64,000 nucleotides of DNA from Sarocladium kiliense (GCA_030734395.1 JAUZTG010000029.1:6138001-6202000); one strand, 5' to 3'; positions 10,352-22,763 are shown, numbered from the stretch's first letter. The notes: a model not told the origin generated them from the sequence alone. Translations and numbers: made by a program.

Positions 10352-13300
10352 ATGTCTGACGACGAGGGCATGCTGTCAGCTTCGGCATGGCAGGATCCCG
10401 ATGCCATGTCGCTCGGCGGCAGCGCTTCCGAGGAGGAAAAGATGACCGACGCTCCCTCACAACCTATCCAGAAGCGTCGCCGAGTTACACGCGCCTGCGA
10501 CGAATGCCGCCGAAAGAAAATCAAGTGTGACGGAAAACAGCCATGCACACACTGTTCCGTCTACAGTTACGGTAAGTAGCCCTGTTGTTCGCTTTTGCTG
10601 CGAATGCTGCCAACCAACTGCTGTTCATTTTGGACAAAATACATCACAATGACACAGTAGAACTGACAGTTATCCCCCTTCTCACAGAATGTACCTACGA
10701 CAAGCCTTCCAATCGGAGACGCAACCCAGCACCGCAGTATATCGAAGCACTCGAGGGTCGCCTGCAACGTGCTGAAGCACTTCTCCGCAAGTTTATCCCC
10801 GATGTCGACCTTTCCGACCCAACTCTCGATCCCTCCGTCCAACAGGAATTCCAAAACCGTGAAAATGCACGATCACAAACTTCGCGAGCTCAATCCGCTC
10901 AGCTTCGCGCGGCACCTGCTAATGATGCTCAACTCACTTCCATGATCGACTCTATTGGCCAACTCGACCTGGACGAGAGAGGTGGTTGGGATTTCCATGG
11001 TAACTCTTCGGGCTCAGTCTTCCTGAAGAGGATGCGCGAGAATTTCCGCGGTCTTCTCGGTCCGCAGACAAAGTTGCCTTTCCTTCCAAGAGCCGAACGA
11101 CCGCAAGGTGTGATGGGTCTCGATTCACCCTCTCCCGGCAGTGCAGCATCTTTCATGACCTCTGGCACTCCCAACGATTTGCCTCCAAAAGATCAGGCAC
11201 GGAGTTTGTGTTACTATTCATTGAGCTGCGCTACTTGTCTCGTTCGCATAGTCCATGTGCCATCCTTCTACGCCAAGTTCGAACAGGTCTATGACAAAGC
11301 CCCTGAAACATTGAGTCTTGAGGAAAGCCGCTTTCTGGGCCTTGTGTACGCCGTGCTTGCCCTAGGATGCATGTACAAGAACCTCGACGACGCAACAACA
11401 AACAAAATCGCTTATAAGGAATCACTAGACGAAGGGTATGTTTCCCAAGCCTCATATCAATCGCCTATTACTGACGATCTGCTAGACTCAAATATTACAA
11501 GGCGTCCCGCACCCTTCTTCAGGACGTTACAGAATGCCGTGACCTTACCACATTACAAGGTCTTCTCTTCCTTATCCTATTTCTGCAGGCCACTGCCAAT
11601 CTCAGTGCCTGTTATGCCTTTGTTGGCATCGCCCTCAGATCGGCTCTGCGCATGGGCCTTCACAGAAATCTCCAACACGCGCAAATCGGTCCAATTGAAC
11701 AAGAAACCCGTCGTCGTGTCTTCTTTGTAATCCGACAAATGGACATCTATGTTTCGACACTTCTTGGCTTCCCGCTTCTCCTTCATGGCGACGACATCGA
11801 CCAGGCGTATCCCTCAGAGATTGATGATGACTTTATCACTCCCCAGGGAGTCTTGCAACCACCACCAGGCAGGCCCTCCTTTTTCCAGGCCTTCAATGCG
11901 CACACGCGTCTGATGGAGATTTTGACAAAGATCACCAAATATGTCTACCCCATGCGTGGCATTGATCAGACCTTGATGAAGGATGGTACCGCTGCATCAA
12001 CCTACACGATATCGTACTCGAAAATCAAGGAGATTGAGGCGGATCTGCATGAGTGGTTTGAGAAACTACCGCAAGCCTGGCGCCCGAGCGGCGATGGCCC
12101 TATCGAAGTCGTTCGGTAAGTTCGCAAAGGCCCCTCATATGCTATATACCTCTCACCAGCATTGACTGACACTACCACAGGGTTCGCCACCTATTGAGAT
12201 TCTCATATGCCCATGTTCAGCTTGTGTTGTACCGGCCGTTCTTGCATTACGTCTCTCCAAGACTGAGCCAGGGCAACAAGATTGATGATCTGTCTTACGC
12301 GTGTGCGGCTGCCGCCATCAGCGTTTCAAGGAACATTGTCCACATCGGTCTTGAGATTCGGAAACAACAGGTCCTCAGTGGGCCATACTGGTTCATGCTA
12401 TACACCGAGTTCTTCGCCGTTCTCTCGCTCGTCTTCTATGCTATCGAGAACCCAGAGAAACCCGGTTCATCAGAGGTGCTCGCAGATGCCCACGCTGGAA
12501 GGCAGATGATTGCAGACCTTGCAAGCAAGAGCATGTCTGCTGATCGCGTGACGAGCGCCTTGAAGGTAGGCGCATAAAGCACCCTTGCCGTGAACTGTTT
12601 GCTAATATTCTTTGATAGCACCTCTTTGACCAACTGCCTGAGCGTTTGGACCAGATGCGCAGCCACAAACCATCCACCAAGCGGAGGACAACGCCTCTCA
12701 GCAAGACGCCATCGAGCCAGGGCCACCAAACGATGAACAACTCCCGTGGCACCGGCCCAGCGCCTAACCGAAGCTACGGCACACCGAATACAAGGGCTTC
12801 TGTCGACACCCTGCCACATGTGTCTGAGCCGGCCTACTCCGACACCTCCTTCACAGCCAGCATACAAGAGTTCCTTCCCTTCGACATGTCAACGCGTGCT
12901 ACGCCGGACTCGACGAGCACAGCCAGCTCACGACAGAACCCCTATCTCGCGCAGTCAATGAGCTTCACAACGCCAATGAATAAGGTCGACTCGCTCATGT
13001 TTCCTTCTGAGGATCCCTTTGCGTACCCGAACCAACCCATGATGGAGCTGGGCTACCAAGACAAGAGCCCTCAGATTAGCATGTCAGGACAGGCGTCTGA
13101 TTCAAATTTCTTCTTGACGTCGCCCCTGGACGACCTGGATAACCAGCTTCTTGGGCAACCTCCGCCGTACATGATGCACCAACCCCAGGGACCTGGCGGT
13201 CTCGGCATGTCTCCAACGCTCTATGACCCCGGCAACCTTCTAGGGTTGCCAATGGACGAACAACCCCAGCAGCATCAGCCACCACAACATCACCAGCCTG

Positions 13301-13461
13301 CACCGCAGCAGTCACATCCGCCGCCGGGTCCGTCACTATCCCAGCACCGGCGTGCCAGGCAACAGGAACGCCAAATTCAACAGATGTTCACCGCTCAGGG
13401 TATGCAGCCCGACTGGGGCAGCTTCTTTGGCGGCGGCCGCGGTGGCTTCCAGGGGATGTGA
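10352..13461 (+). CDS. Zn2Cys6 transcription factor with fungal-specific MHR domain (941 aa)
   Basis: Nuclear DNA-binding regulator. Five exons: 10352-10571, 10688-11435, 11486-12115, 12181-12565 and 12619-13461. All junctions are GT..AG and in phase. The zinc cluster is canonical, C49-x2-C52-x6-C59-x5-C65-x2-C68-x6-C75 (RACDECRRKKIKCDG), split by intron 1 just before C75. A heptad-like linker follows (PQYIEALEGRLQRAEALLR, about 89-107). The fungal_trans middle homology region (about 240-620) has ALRSALRMGLHRNL and EQETRRRVFFVIRQMDIYVS. The C-terminus (about 680-941) is low-complexity, Pro/Gln/His-rich and ends GGGRGGFQGM, as in activation regions. The HCxVYSYECTY signature recalls large regulators of the cutinase/fatty-acid (CTF1/FarA) type, but I would not name it on that. 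The first ATG in frame is used. Confidence 0.93.
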
Positions 13462-14896
13462 GAAACGTGGGGCTGTTCAGGAGTTGTTCAAAACATGATA
13501 CCCAATATTTCTATTTCTCTTTGGGAAGGGCACATTAAACCAACACATTACATCATCACCATCTGCAACTTGCAGATGTCTAATGGCCTGGGGGTTCTGA
13601 TTTTTCTGCACGGCGACCATGGGGAAGGTGTTTGGGAGGATTGAATTGGGTTCGGTTAATGTTTCGACGGGAAGGAGGGCTGACATCTTTTGGTCTTGAC
13701 ATGTTCTTCTCGGGAACTGAAAGGAGCGAGGGCAGTGCTCTGGGACATGTAAACATGGGATATATCTTTGGGATGGTATTTGACTGATCCTCTGGCAGAC
13801 AGCGCGCTTGGCCTTTTCGTGTGGCAGATGGAGGATGGAAAACAGGCGAGGCAACAGTGTCATGTTTTGAGCTGTGTATGTGTACATAACGGCGTAGGCA
13901 TGGGACGAGATGGCGAGCCTACGATGTGGGAACGAGTGTTTGAACATATTACGACATTTTATTGGTATAAACTGCTGTCTATCACACAATCTTCATCCCT
14001 ACGCTGCATTCCGTGACATCTCACGACGGATAAGTGACGATTTGATGTTGACATGAGTCGAGGCGCACAGCACGGATCATCTACTCCTGCACATAAGTTT
14101 GTACCAGTTAATGTATAATTATAAGCGTAAAGTTTTCTGCTATTGGACTGGAGAAGATCGCCTAAGAAGAACCCACTGAGTCGTCATTGAAGTGGGGGAG
14201 GTTAATGAATTTTACAAGATCTTCGTTAATCATGACTACAAAGTATGGGGATTGTCTTGATACATAAACACCTGCCGAGTTTTTGCAGTCGTGGGTGTGG
14301 CACGGCAGCGGATATAGGCATTACTGTGAGACGGGACAGTGTGAACTGGAGTGCATACGGTATGTGCAAGGAACGGCGTATGAAAGAGGAAACCGTATAG
14401 GACGGGAATTGCAGCGTACCCATGGGCCGGCCCTGCTGACCTCAGTTCCTGGGTAACCGACTTCGGCATCGAGGAAACAATGTCCATTCCAGGTGAGCTT
14501 CATGAACGAGGGCCCAATAAGAATAATTCTAGATTCTTTGGATGCAGCGTCTTTGTTTCAAGCGTGATTGAGACCCTCTTTCTCATGGAATTTTCGCAGC
14601 CTGTCTCACTGTTACGAGGATCTTCCCCTCCCCTCCCTGGTAGCGGCGATAACGTCTCCTCTGGCAACCACTGCCACCTACCTGAAGCGGACGACTAAGC
14701 GCTGTAGCACATCAACGCATCTGACTGCTCCCCAGGTTGCGTACTCATTCTCTGGATTGCATGCATACTGGAGATTTTCAACATTCTCTTCAACACCTGT
14801 TGCATCCACATTTTGGTTACACTCCAACTGTTGCCATTGTTCTGAGGACGCGCGGCTAAGCGGCATCGACTCCAGCTAACCACACCTGGAACGAAC
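13462..14896. other. Intergenic region, 1.4 kb
   Basis: It holds the 3' flank of the regulator and the promoter of the aminopeptidase. Short frames on both strands have no family resemblance. No RNA gene or repeat seen. Confidence 0.55.
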
Positions 14897-16738
14897 ATGA
14901 GGCGAGACTTGGGAGACCGCGAGGTCGGCGAGACTGCTACACAGCTCGACCGCTTGGACATTGCCCTGCAGAGCGCCAAACACGATCGGTTTGTCGCGCC
15001 TTTGTCACCATATTGTAGCAGCAGCGCATTGACGAGACCAGCACCCAGCGAAACTCGTTTGACGATGACTATCTGGACGATGTGAGATCCGAAAAGTATC
15101 CAGGTCGGTAACCTTATGCGCACGAACTTCAATTCACACGGGAGGACTGTCTCATGGACCTGAACCTGTCTTTGTTGCTAACGATGAGCCACAGCCAAGG
15201 CACATGCCCTTAAAGTTGTCAAGGAGCTGGGTGCCAAAGATGGCCTCATCTACCTCCCCGGAAAGCCCACCCTGTTCTACGAGGACTCGGACATGTCACC
15301 TGAATTCAGACAGCGCAAGTAGTATGTCACTCATTCTCCTAGATCTCAGAACCATCAGCTGACTCCCGCGCTTCAGCTTCTTCTACCTCTCGGGTGTTAA
15401 CGTCCCGGACTGTGCCGTGACGTACGATATCACCTCATCTACTCTCACCCTCTGGATTCCTTATGTCGAACCTCGTCAAGCTTTGTACTTTGGCTCTCCG
15501 CCAGATCCGGAGGAGGCCAAGCGCCTCTACGATGTAGACGATGTTCGATACACCGATGACCTTCCTGACTTCATCCGTTCTCGCCTCCGGGCCCAGACAC
15601 TCTACCTGCTCCATCCTCCTTCGACATCCGACAGCATTTCTTCTCTTCTCCGAACAACTGGTGGCGACATCGACAGCTATTCCCTTCAACCAGCCATGAA
15701 TCGCGCTCGCGTTGTCAAAGACGCCCACGAACTTGCCCTCATTCGTCGCGCATGTCACATCTCCGCCATCGGTCATCGCTTGATCGCCAAGAGGCTTCTC
15801 GAACTGTCCAACGAGCATGATATCCACGCCATCTTCTCCGCTGCGTGCGTTGCACGCGCTGCGCCTTCCATGGCGTATCCTGTCATTGCGGGTGCGGGCG
15901 AGAATGCCTCAACGCTGCATTACATCGAGAACAGCGCGGACCTGGCAGGCAACGATCTCGTCGTTGTGGATGCTGGCTGTGAGTACAAGGGATATGCTAG
16001 TGACATCACGAGGACTTTACCGATCAGCGGGCGGTTCTGGGGTAAGGCGGCGGAGATTCATGGGGTGGTGCAGGACATGCAGGAGGCGTGTATAGCGGCC
16101 GCAAAGCCGGGCAAGCCGTTCTACGAGCTGCACGTTTTGGCTGCGGATATTGCGCTGGATGGGTTGCTCGAGTTGGGAATCTTGATGGGGAACAGAGAGA
16201 AGATCCGGAGGCAAGGTACTGTGAGTGCCTTCTTCCCGCATGGGCTGGGACATCACGTTGGACTGGAGGTGCACGATGTGAGTGGAGATTTGCCTCTGAT
16301 GGGTGTTGGAGCGAAGGGGAAGATGGGTGCTGGGGCGAAGAGAGAGACTATGTCGGCAAAGGGCTTGGTAGGCCTGATGGATGCTGAGGAGACGGCGACT
16401 AGGTCCATGGCGCCGCTTGAGCCTGGAATGGTTGTTACCATCGAGCCAGGGATGTGAGTGTTGGCCCGTTCCTTCTCAAGTTACCATACTTGCGTCAACG
16501 AGGATCTGCATACTGACTCTTTCATAGCTACTTCTGTCGTCCGTACATCGAGGGATACTTCCTTGAGCGTCCGGATCACGCACGCTTTATCAACACAGAT
16601 GTGCTGGACAAGTACTATCATGTGGGTGGTGTCAGAATCGAGGATGTTATTCTTATCACGGAGGGTGGAAATGAGAACTTGTCATGGAGGGCGCCCAAGG
16701 GCAAGGAGCTGGAGGATGTGATCAATGGTGGCGAGTGA
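14897..16738 (+). CDS. Xaa-Pro aminopeptidase/prolidase (peptidase family M24B)
   Basis: Cytosolic metallopeptidase that removes an N-terminal residue linked to proline. Best model: exons 14897-14923, 15019-15103, 15195-15321, 15377-16453 and 16528-16738, 508 aa. From KYPAKAHALKVVKEL onward the frame is certain. An N-domain (RQRKYFFYLSGVNVPDCAVTYD) precedes the pita-bread catalytic domain. All five dinuclear metal ligands are visible: two Asp in VVDAGCEYKGYASDITRTLP, His in FFPHGLGHHVGLEVHD, Glu in VTIEPGIYF and Glu in GGVRIEDVILITE. The first two introns both need weak GTCGG donors, so the short first exon (MRRDLGDRE) is tentative. A GTATGT donor at 15322 restores the conserved KYFFYLSG junction. 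Length fits the fungal PEPP family. Confidence 0.9.
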
Positions 16739-17177
16739 CCAGGAAAGGTCAGATATTGAGCAAGATGTCGACAATAAATAAGATAAGATCGCTGTTCGAG
16801 AACCACCAGCCAAAAATTAGACCGGGACTTAAGCCCACAGTTCTGGATTTCGCAAATAGGTGATGCAGATGCCGTTGCTTGAGCGACAACAGGATCTCAG
16901 CTGAGGCTCAATACACGAGAAGCATGAATCACAGGCTGATCAGAGCAACTTGCTCTCTCGACGAAAGCTGAAAATCTGTTAGAGGTGAATCAGCTATGGC
17001 CGTTGCCGCTGATTCACTGCGAAGCCTCTCTTAATGCTTAAAGACTCCGAGGCTCTTCTTCTACAACATATAAAAGGCCAGCACGTGAAGGGATCAGGCC
17101 AGTAAAACAACTAGAAGCACACATGGGCTCCGACTAAATTATAGCGAACTGACGACCGTTTCATTGACCGCACTCCG
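16739..17177. other. Intergenic region with TATA box for the next gene
   Basis: About 440 bp between the aminopeptidase and the small gene at 17178. Apart from a TATA box at 17069-17076 I see nothing specific. Confidence 0.5.
17069..17076 (+). promoter_or_regulatory. TATA box of the gene at 17178
   Basis: TATAAAAG lies about 100 bp before the start codon, a normal spacing for a strong, inducible fungal promoter. It is one of the few perfect TATA boxes in the window. Confidence 0.5.
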
Positions 17178-17819
17178 ATGCGAACAGGAACCAACATGGA
17201 GTATTGGAAGACTGGCCCGACCAAGAGTCTTGGAAGCACGGACTGCCTCGATGTCCAGGGCGGCATCGAGGGGAAGCCAGATGCTGAGCTTGATGTCACA
17301 CGCACGCATTGCACGAGTACCCATTGCACAAGCACCGATTGCACACGCGCCCAGGGTGAGACTGATGAGGCGCCAGTGTACTTCGATGATGGGTGCTATC
17401 CAGACTACGGTTCTGAGGATGAACGTGCTCCATTCCTGATGGTAGTACTGGAGTCTCGAGCGGAAGGGGAGCCCAAGCCATGGTCTCTCTTTGTAGGGCG
17501 GGAAGGCGAGAAGGGATCTGTTTACCAGGTCAAGCGAGAGGCTAAGTCTGTGACATACTCCCGCGTTCGCGACCAGAACCCTTATGAATCAGTGGACTTT
17601 CATGCATCTCACATTGTGGCTATGCTGCGCACTGAGAGGGAGGTTGAGATAGTGGAGGAGTATGCTGGGAGCGAGCCTCCGCCACGAGCCGGAAACGAAA
17701 CGGCTGGAAGAGTCAGTAGTCAGGATTGGGTGATTGGAGTTTTGAGAAAGTTGAAGGAGAAGGGCATTGTAGGTGGTGAATGGGTTAGGATGGCAGAAGG
17801 CCTGAAGGAGAGTAGTTGA
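17178..17819 (+). CDS. Unknown fungal protein, DUF6914-like C-terminus (213 aa)
   Basis: Intronless frame from ATG at 17178 with a TATA box about 100 bp upstream. The first ~65 residues are polar and contain a short degenerate repeat (THCTSTHCTSTDCT, about 43-56). From residue ~84 there is a compact domain with APFLMVVLESRAEGEPKPWSL, then GSVYQVKREAKSVTYSRV and a final helix QDWVIGVLRKLKEKGIV. This order (a hydrophobic strand, a ligand-like VYQV strand, a conserved W in the last helix) is what I associate with the fungal DUF6914 family. The link rests on pattern memory only and no function is known. No signal peptide or membrane span. Confidence 0.6.
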   Translation: MRTGTNMEYWKTGPTKSLGSTDCLDVQGGIEGKPDAELDVTRTHCTSTHCTSTDCTRAQGETDEAPVYFDDGCYPDYGSEDERAPFLMVVLESRAEGEPKPWSLFVGREGEKGSVYQVKREAKSVTYSRVRDQNPYESVDFHASHIVAMLRTEREVEIVEEYAGSEPPPRAGNETAGRVSSQDWVIGVLRKLKEKGIVGGEWVRMAEGLKESS

Positions 17820-17944
17820 TCGGAACATGTGAGGAACGGGAGGGGATGTATCGGCCGAGATGGTACGCAGACCGCAGGCATCATTCCAAGTCGAGTTGAT
17901 GAAGGTATCCTGTTGATTCGATACTCTCGGGTCAAGCACCAATG

Positions 17945-19484
17945 CTATTGCCCCTTTCCCGTGATCTGTGATAACCACATGTCGACTCTTCGGTGACGCT
18001 TTACAAACCCATTGGCCACGGCGAGAGGAAAATGCAGCACGAACGCATTGACACCCTGGTGTTTCCCGCGACTTAAGAAATCAACACATCGACAAATCTC
18101 CATCGCGAACACCTCGCCTCCTTCAAAGTTCGGCGCCAAACCTGGCGAAAGCGTGGCATTTGTCAAGGGACCAACGTCCGTGAATTCGTCTAGTTTCTGG
18201 GTTACTGCATCGCACGCTTGTAATACTTCGCAGAGCAAAAGTTGCAACATGTCGAAGTAAACCGTCTCGATTGCGCGGTCTTCGTTTGTGAAACTAAGCA
18301 CAGAATCGAAGATGGGCTTGCCATCCACGTAGGCGGCCGGTGATGGTGCGGATTCCCAGCAACAACACGGGTCTTCATGTTCCCATTCCCAGCGCAGAGT
18401 TGCTATTCGGTGGCTCAGCTGGGACACCCGCTGCAACAGGGTGTCCCTGCTGATCGTTGTATGCGCCAGGTCTTGAAAGAGACCTGGAATAGCACACAAT
18501 AGATCTTCAATCAGTGCAACCGGGATTTTGCGGTGAGTAACCCATGGAATGGTCTGCCACTCTTGCCGTTCCAGAAACATTCGTTTCCGATCGACAATGG
18601 CCGCAAACACCTGCCAATTGATGAGTCCTGAGAAGATTTGCGGAAAGAGTGTTAAGATGTTGTCTTACCATGAGAGACCTGTTCACTTGCAAAATTGTAT
18701 TGGCGGCCGGACTTTGGAACGCTGAAGGGCCAAGCGACTGTACCTGATTCACCTAATTAGTCCTATTCACCGCACAGGAAGGCAACAAGGAGAAAAACAG
18801 CGATTGGCCTACCATTGCCGACAGACCTCGTGCGTGGCTAAGCCAAGTTTGCGAATCTACGCCGGAGACGACATCATATAGTCCAAGGAAGAGACAAGAC
18901 CACATAAGGCTATAAGTGTGAGGGCTGATAGCGAGCTGGGTGCCAATACTCACGCGTAAAGAACGTAATGCCTGCACATGAAGCTGCTTGGAGTGCTCCT
19001 CTAACGCTCTGATCTTATGAACATGCGCAAACAATGCCTCAGCGAGAGCTAATGCCGAGATGTACGCGGGTGAAGATTCGGATGCAGTCTGCAGGGCAGC
19101 TGACAAAGTTGGTGCCACATCTCGACTTGGCCGGGGACAGTCTGGCTCGAAACCGACAAAGAAGTCGTTGCGAAGGAAACATATGATGATATGAGGCTGG
19201 AATGGGTGCAGTGAAGGACTGGTGGGAAGCGCTACTTGATGCCGAGAAGCGCTACTCTTGTGCTTCGTGTCTTCGGTCGAGACAAAGATGTGTGGTCGGT
19301 CATATCCTGTACAGCCATGGAAACCCTTCTCACAGTTGAGACAAGTAGGTTTTCGTTTGTCTACGTAAATGATCAGTCCACAACTTAAGCATATTGAGAT
19401 ATAGCCGATCAACGAACCGCATCTCACTTTGCGCCGGACGCATGTGCCACAGCCGCTGCTCCGCGAAGGCCGGGCCACAGGCAT
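17945..19484 (-). CDS. Zn2Cys6 transcription factor (454 aa)
   Basis: Four exons on the minus strand: 19484-19418, 19360-18813, 18752-18669 and 18610-17945. Splicing at 19418/19360 rebuilds a canonical zinc cluster CGTCVRRKVRCDKRKPTCLNC with cysteines at 12, 15, 22, 29, 32 and 39; unspliced, the cluster is interrupted. The rest matches the fungal-specific transcription factor family 2 layout: LHVQALRSLRV, LFLGLYDVVSG, TWLSHARGLSAM, FLERQEWQTIPW and a helical C-terminus. The last intron (57 nt) has an alternative, closer AG that would break the frame. It starts 614 bp from an amine oxidase on the other strand, so a shared divergent promoter and direct regulation of that gene are plausible but unproven. 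Confidence 0.9.
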
Positions 19485-20098
19485 GAGATCGACGGGGCGA
19501 ATTTTGAGATGTTAAGGCTAAGCCACAGGTATTCTAGCGCAGAGGTTGTAGGAGCTCGCCATTGCGTCTGCTATGTTATAGCTCTCCCGACAAGGGCGGT
19601 GAAGGCATGCACGATCGAGGCGTTGTGCAATAACAGTAAACTCACGGCAAGCCGCCAGAATTCTTGGACTCCCCCGATTCGGAAACCCAGTGCGAGGTTC
19701 ATGCTAGTGGTGGCTATACTAGTTGTGGATGGGATTCGATGCCAAGGAGGCACAGCAACGCCTGACAATGACGACAACTTCTCTCAGTTGTTCTTGGAGG
19801 TTTTCTGTGAGCCTCATTACTTTTCAATAAGGTATACAAACCCAAGCGCGTTTCTGAGGTTAGGCGACAAGGGTCCTTGGGGGTTGGCTGGGATCTGATG
19901 CAATTACGGTCCAATCGCCATCCAGGTGCTGGGAGTAGCAGGATGACGAAAAGCTCAGGACATGGCAGATCTTGAGCTGACTATGACTGGAAATGCCTGG
20001 TCGTGTTGAAACGGAGACTCTATAAAGTCTGGCAAGGTACCGCCTTCCACCATGCCTACCGGAACTTCTCTCAGTCAAGCCATTAAACCTCTTCCGCC
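19485..20098. promoter_or_regulatory. Divergent promoter region: Zn2Cys6 regulator / amine oxidase
   Basis: 614 bp between the two start codons. A TATAAAG box at 20021-20027 lies 72 bp before the amine oxidase ATG. An upstream ATG at 20052 opens a short out-of-frame peptide that overlaps the oxidase start, which could lower its translation. I did not find a clear CGG-CCG palindrome for the adjacent regulator. Confidence 0.5.
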
Positions 20099-21540
20099 AT
20101 GCTACTGAATCCGCAAGTCATCATTGTTGGTGCAGGCCTTAGTGGTCTCCGCGCAGCGACCCAAGTACGTGATCATGGCTTATCCTACGTGGTTTTGGAG
20201 GCCATGGACAGGCCTGGAGGCAAGGTTTTTTCGATGCCGGCCGTGAACGATTCATCTGGGGACACGGGTGTTGTTGATCTTGGAGCTGCTTGGCTCAATG
20301 ACAGTGGACAATCCAAGATTTACGAGTTGGCAGTGGAGTATGGCATCGAGCTTGTCGAGCAAAGAGTCACGGGTCTATCGCTGGAAGAAGATAGCGAGGG
20401 TGTCAAGTCTTTCCCATATGGTGAAGCTTCAGCTGTATGTTCTTTGCTGTCCCTGGAGAAAGTCGCTAAACTCACAGAGACTAGGACACGAGCATTGAAG
20501 CATTCATCCTTTACCTCCTTGTGGAGCTCATCGATCCGCAAGCGCCACACCTCATACCCTTCGGAGACCTACTCGACTCTATGACAGCCTTGGAGTTCTC
20601 CCAGAAGGTCTTCAAAGGTAACGATGTCGCCGAGCACCTGATCAGCTTCCTCTCTCGTGCTACCCTCGGCGTAGAGGCCAACGAGCTGAGTGCTCTCTTC
20701 TGGCTCGACTACATGAAGAGTGGCGGTGGCTTGGGGAACATCGCATCCGACCGAGAGCATGGCGCCCAGTACCTACGAGCCACCCAGGGCTTTGCTACAA
20801 TTACTGGTGGTCTGGCTGAGGACCTTGATATCGAATACTCTTCTCCTGTTACCAAGATTGTCCAGGAGGATGACAGTGTCACGGTCGAGATCAGCAATGG
20901 CACGACCTACAGCGCCCAGAAAGTCATCTTCTCGCCTCCGACGTCCCTCTACTCTCTGGTAGACTTCCGGCCTAAACTACCAAAGAATAAGAGTATTCTC
21001 AGCAACTCAACACTCTTGGGATACTACTCAAAGACAATCCTTGTCTTCTCCGAGCCTTGGTGGCGCTCTGCCAACCTCTCTGGTGTCTTCACCTCCGACG
21101 GCCCCATCAACTTCAGTCGCGACACATCCGCAGGAAACCAGTACAGCATAACGTGTTTCCACGTCGGCGAACCAGGGCGCGAATGGTCTCGTCTTTCCGC
21201 TGATGAGCGTCAAGAGGCTGTGTTGGATCAGTACAGGCGTGCGTTTGGGACAGTCGCCGACAGAGTTCCCGACCCTATCCAGATTCACGAGAAAGACTGG
21301 TCGAAAGAGCCGTGGATCCAGGGCGCGCCATCACCTGTCATGCCGCCTGGAATTCTGACCGGCGAGTCAGGCCAATCCCTTCGTGAACCTTTTGGCCATG
21401 TACACTTTATAGGAACAGAGACCGCGATTGAGTGGAAGGGATATCTTGAAGGAGCGGTCCGCGCCGGCGATCGAGGTGCTCAGGAGGTCATTGAATTGCT
21501 CAAGAAGAAGCCATGCCGGCGTCGTGCGAAGAGCGATTAA
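20099..21540 (+). CDS. Flavin-containing monoamine oxidase (463 aa)
   Basis: Oxidises primary or secondary amines to aldehydes with FAD. Exons 20099-20434 and 20485-21540 join in phase (50-nt intron). The dinucleotide-binding motif is VIIVGAGLSGLRAATQV (GxGxxG at residues 11-16), followed by YVVLEAMDRPGGKVFS and LGAAWLND. The C-terminal FAD motif FGHVHFIGTETAIEWKGYLEGAVRAG is the MAO/polyamine oxidase signature. The segment that holds the flavin-linking cysteine in animal MAO has no cysteine here, as in fungal MAO-N, so FAD is probably non-covalent. No signal peptide. The C-terminus (RRRAKSD) is not a peroxisomal SKL-type signal. It is divergent from a Zn2Cys6 regulator and upstream of two secreted enzymes. 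Confidence 0.95.
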
Positions 21541-21890
21541 TTGGCTGTTGGAATCGTGACCTCCGTAACCCAGAGGCTGAGAGCTCGGACGCGACACGGA
21601 CAAAGACATTGGTGTTCAATGTCTCGAGCAGGAATGCCGCGGTTCGCCGATCGTCAAATCACTGCATTTCACACGAGTATTTTGAGCGTATTAGAATGCG
21701 CTTTGAACTCATGTCTTAATTAATTTAAAAGACACCTTTCGCATATATAGTCCTTGCTCATCGCCCGCCTGACGACTGTAGTGACGACCCAACCGTCTTT
21801 GATGCGCTCTTTTGTCGACCTTGCTAGCGGTTGTATTTCGGTCATAAAAAGCAATAGAGATCCCATACTTTGTTCATTATCACCAGATAC
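21541..21890. other. Intergenic region, 350 bp
   Basis: Separates the amine oxidase stop from the lipase start. AT-rich around 21,715-21,735. Nothing further recognised. Confidence 0.5.
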
Positions 21891-22763
21891 ATGCGGCTGC
21901 AAATCGGTTTCGCGCCCATCGTGGCGTCCCTTGTGCTCACGAGCGTCGAGGCAAGGACCATCCCTTCAACAGATGTCCAACCAAGGGTGTTCGACTTTGG
22001 TCACAATGACTTCACATGCGAGCCTTCTAAGAAGCAAAACCCTGTAGTGCTGCTGCATGGGCTTGGAGCCACTTTCTACGAGGACATCAATATTCTCGAA
22101 TCGTGGTTGAAGAAGGAAGGCTTTTGCACGTTCTCATTGACATATGGCGCATACCCTGGCTTCCCTCTGGTTGGAGGACTTACGTCTGTAGAGGAGTCCT
22201 CTCGCGAGATCGCCGACTTCATCCGAGAGGTCATGGAAGAAACAGGAAGTGAGAAGGTTGATCTTGTCGGACACTCTGAAGGCGCCTTTCAGACACTCTA
22301 CACGACCAAGTTTGGAGACATTGCAGAATCCATCGGACGGGTCGTCGCTATTGCGCCGCCAACTCACGGGACCTCATTCGCAAACCTGTACACACTAGCA
22401 AAAATAACAGGTCTTGACAGTCTAGCAAAGACCGTTCTCTCTGTGTTCGGCTGCAAAGCGTGCACCGAGATCGTCAACGGCGGCTCGGCCATCGAGAAAC
22501 TCAATAAGGGTCCGATCACGCAGCCTGGCGTTCAGTATACCGTCATTACGTCCCAGAATGACAAGCTGGTATCGCCGCCGGAGACATCCTTCATTGATGA
22601 GACCGGTGTCACCAATATCTACGTTCAAGACTATTGCCCATCGGACTTTGTCGGCCATATTGGCGAGGCGTATGACCCGAATGTGTGGAACCTTGTTCTC
22701 AATGCCCTCGAAGGCGAATTTGGGCGGGCATTCGATTGTACCTATGGGTTCCCAGTCAAATAG
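21891..22763 (+). CDS. Secreted lipase, alpha/beta-hydrolase (lipase class 2 type)
   Basis: Intronless 290-aa frame from ATG at 21891. A signal peptide (MRLQIGFAPIVASLVLTSVEA) is followed by the mature enzyme. The oxyanion-hole strand is PVVLLHGLGA (residues 51-60). The nucleophile elbow is GHSEG with Ser129; Glu replaces the more usual Gln in this pentapeptide. A candidate catalytic Asp lies in TSQNDKLVSP and a His in FVGHIGEAYDP. Four or more cysteines in the mature part suggest disulphides. The product should hydrolyse ester lipids outside the cell. It lies between the amine oxidase and a secreted flavo-oxidase transcribed toward it. Confidence 0.9.
   Translation: MRLQIGFAPIVASLVLTSVEARTIPSTDVQPRVFDFGHNDFTCEPSKKQNPVVLLHGLGATFYEDINILESWLKKEGFCTFSLTYGAYPGFPLVGGLTSVEESSREIADFIREVMEETGSEKVDLVGHSEGAFQTLYTTKFGDIAESIGRVVAIAPPTHGTSFANLYTLAKITGLDSLAKTVLSVFGCKACTEIVNGGSAIEKLNKGPITQPGVQYTVITSQNDKLVSPPETSFIDETGVTNIYVQDYCPSDFVGHIGEAYDPNVWNLVLNALEGEFGRAFDCTYGFPVK

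Noticed and set aside
21505..21540. Peroxisomal targeting signal on the amine oxidase
   Set aside because: The C-terminus ends AKSD, which is not an accepted SKL-type signal.
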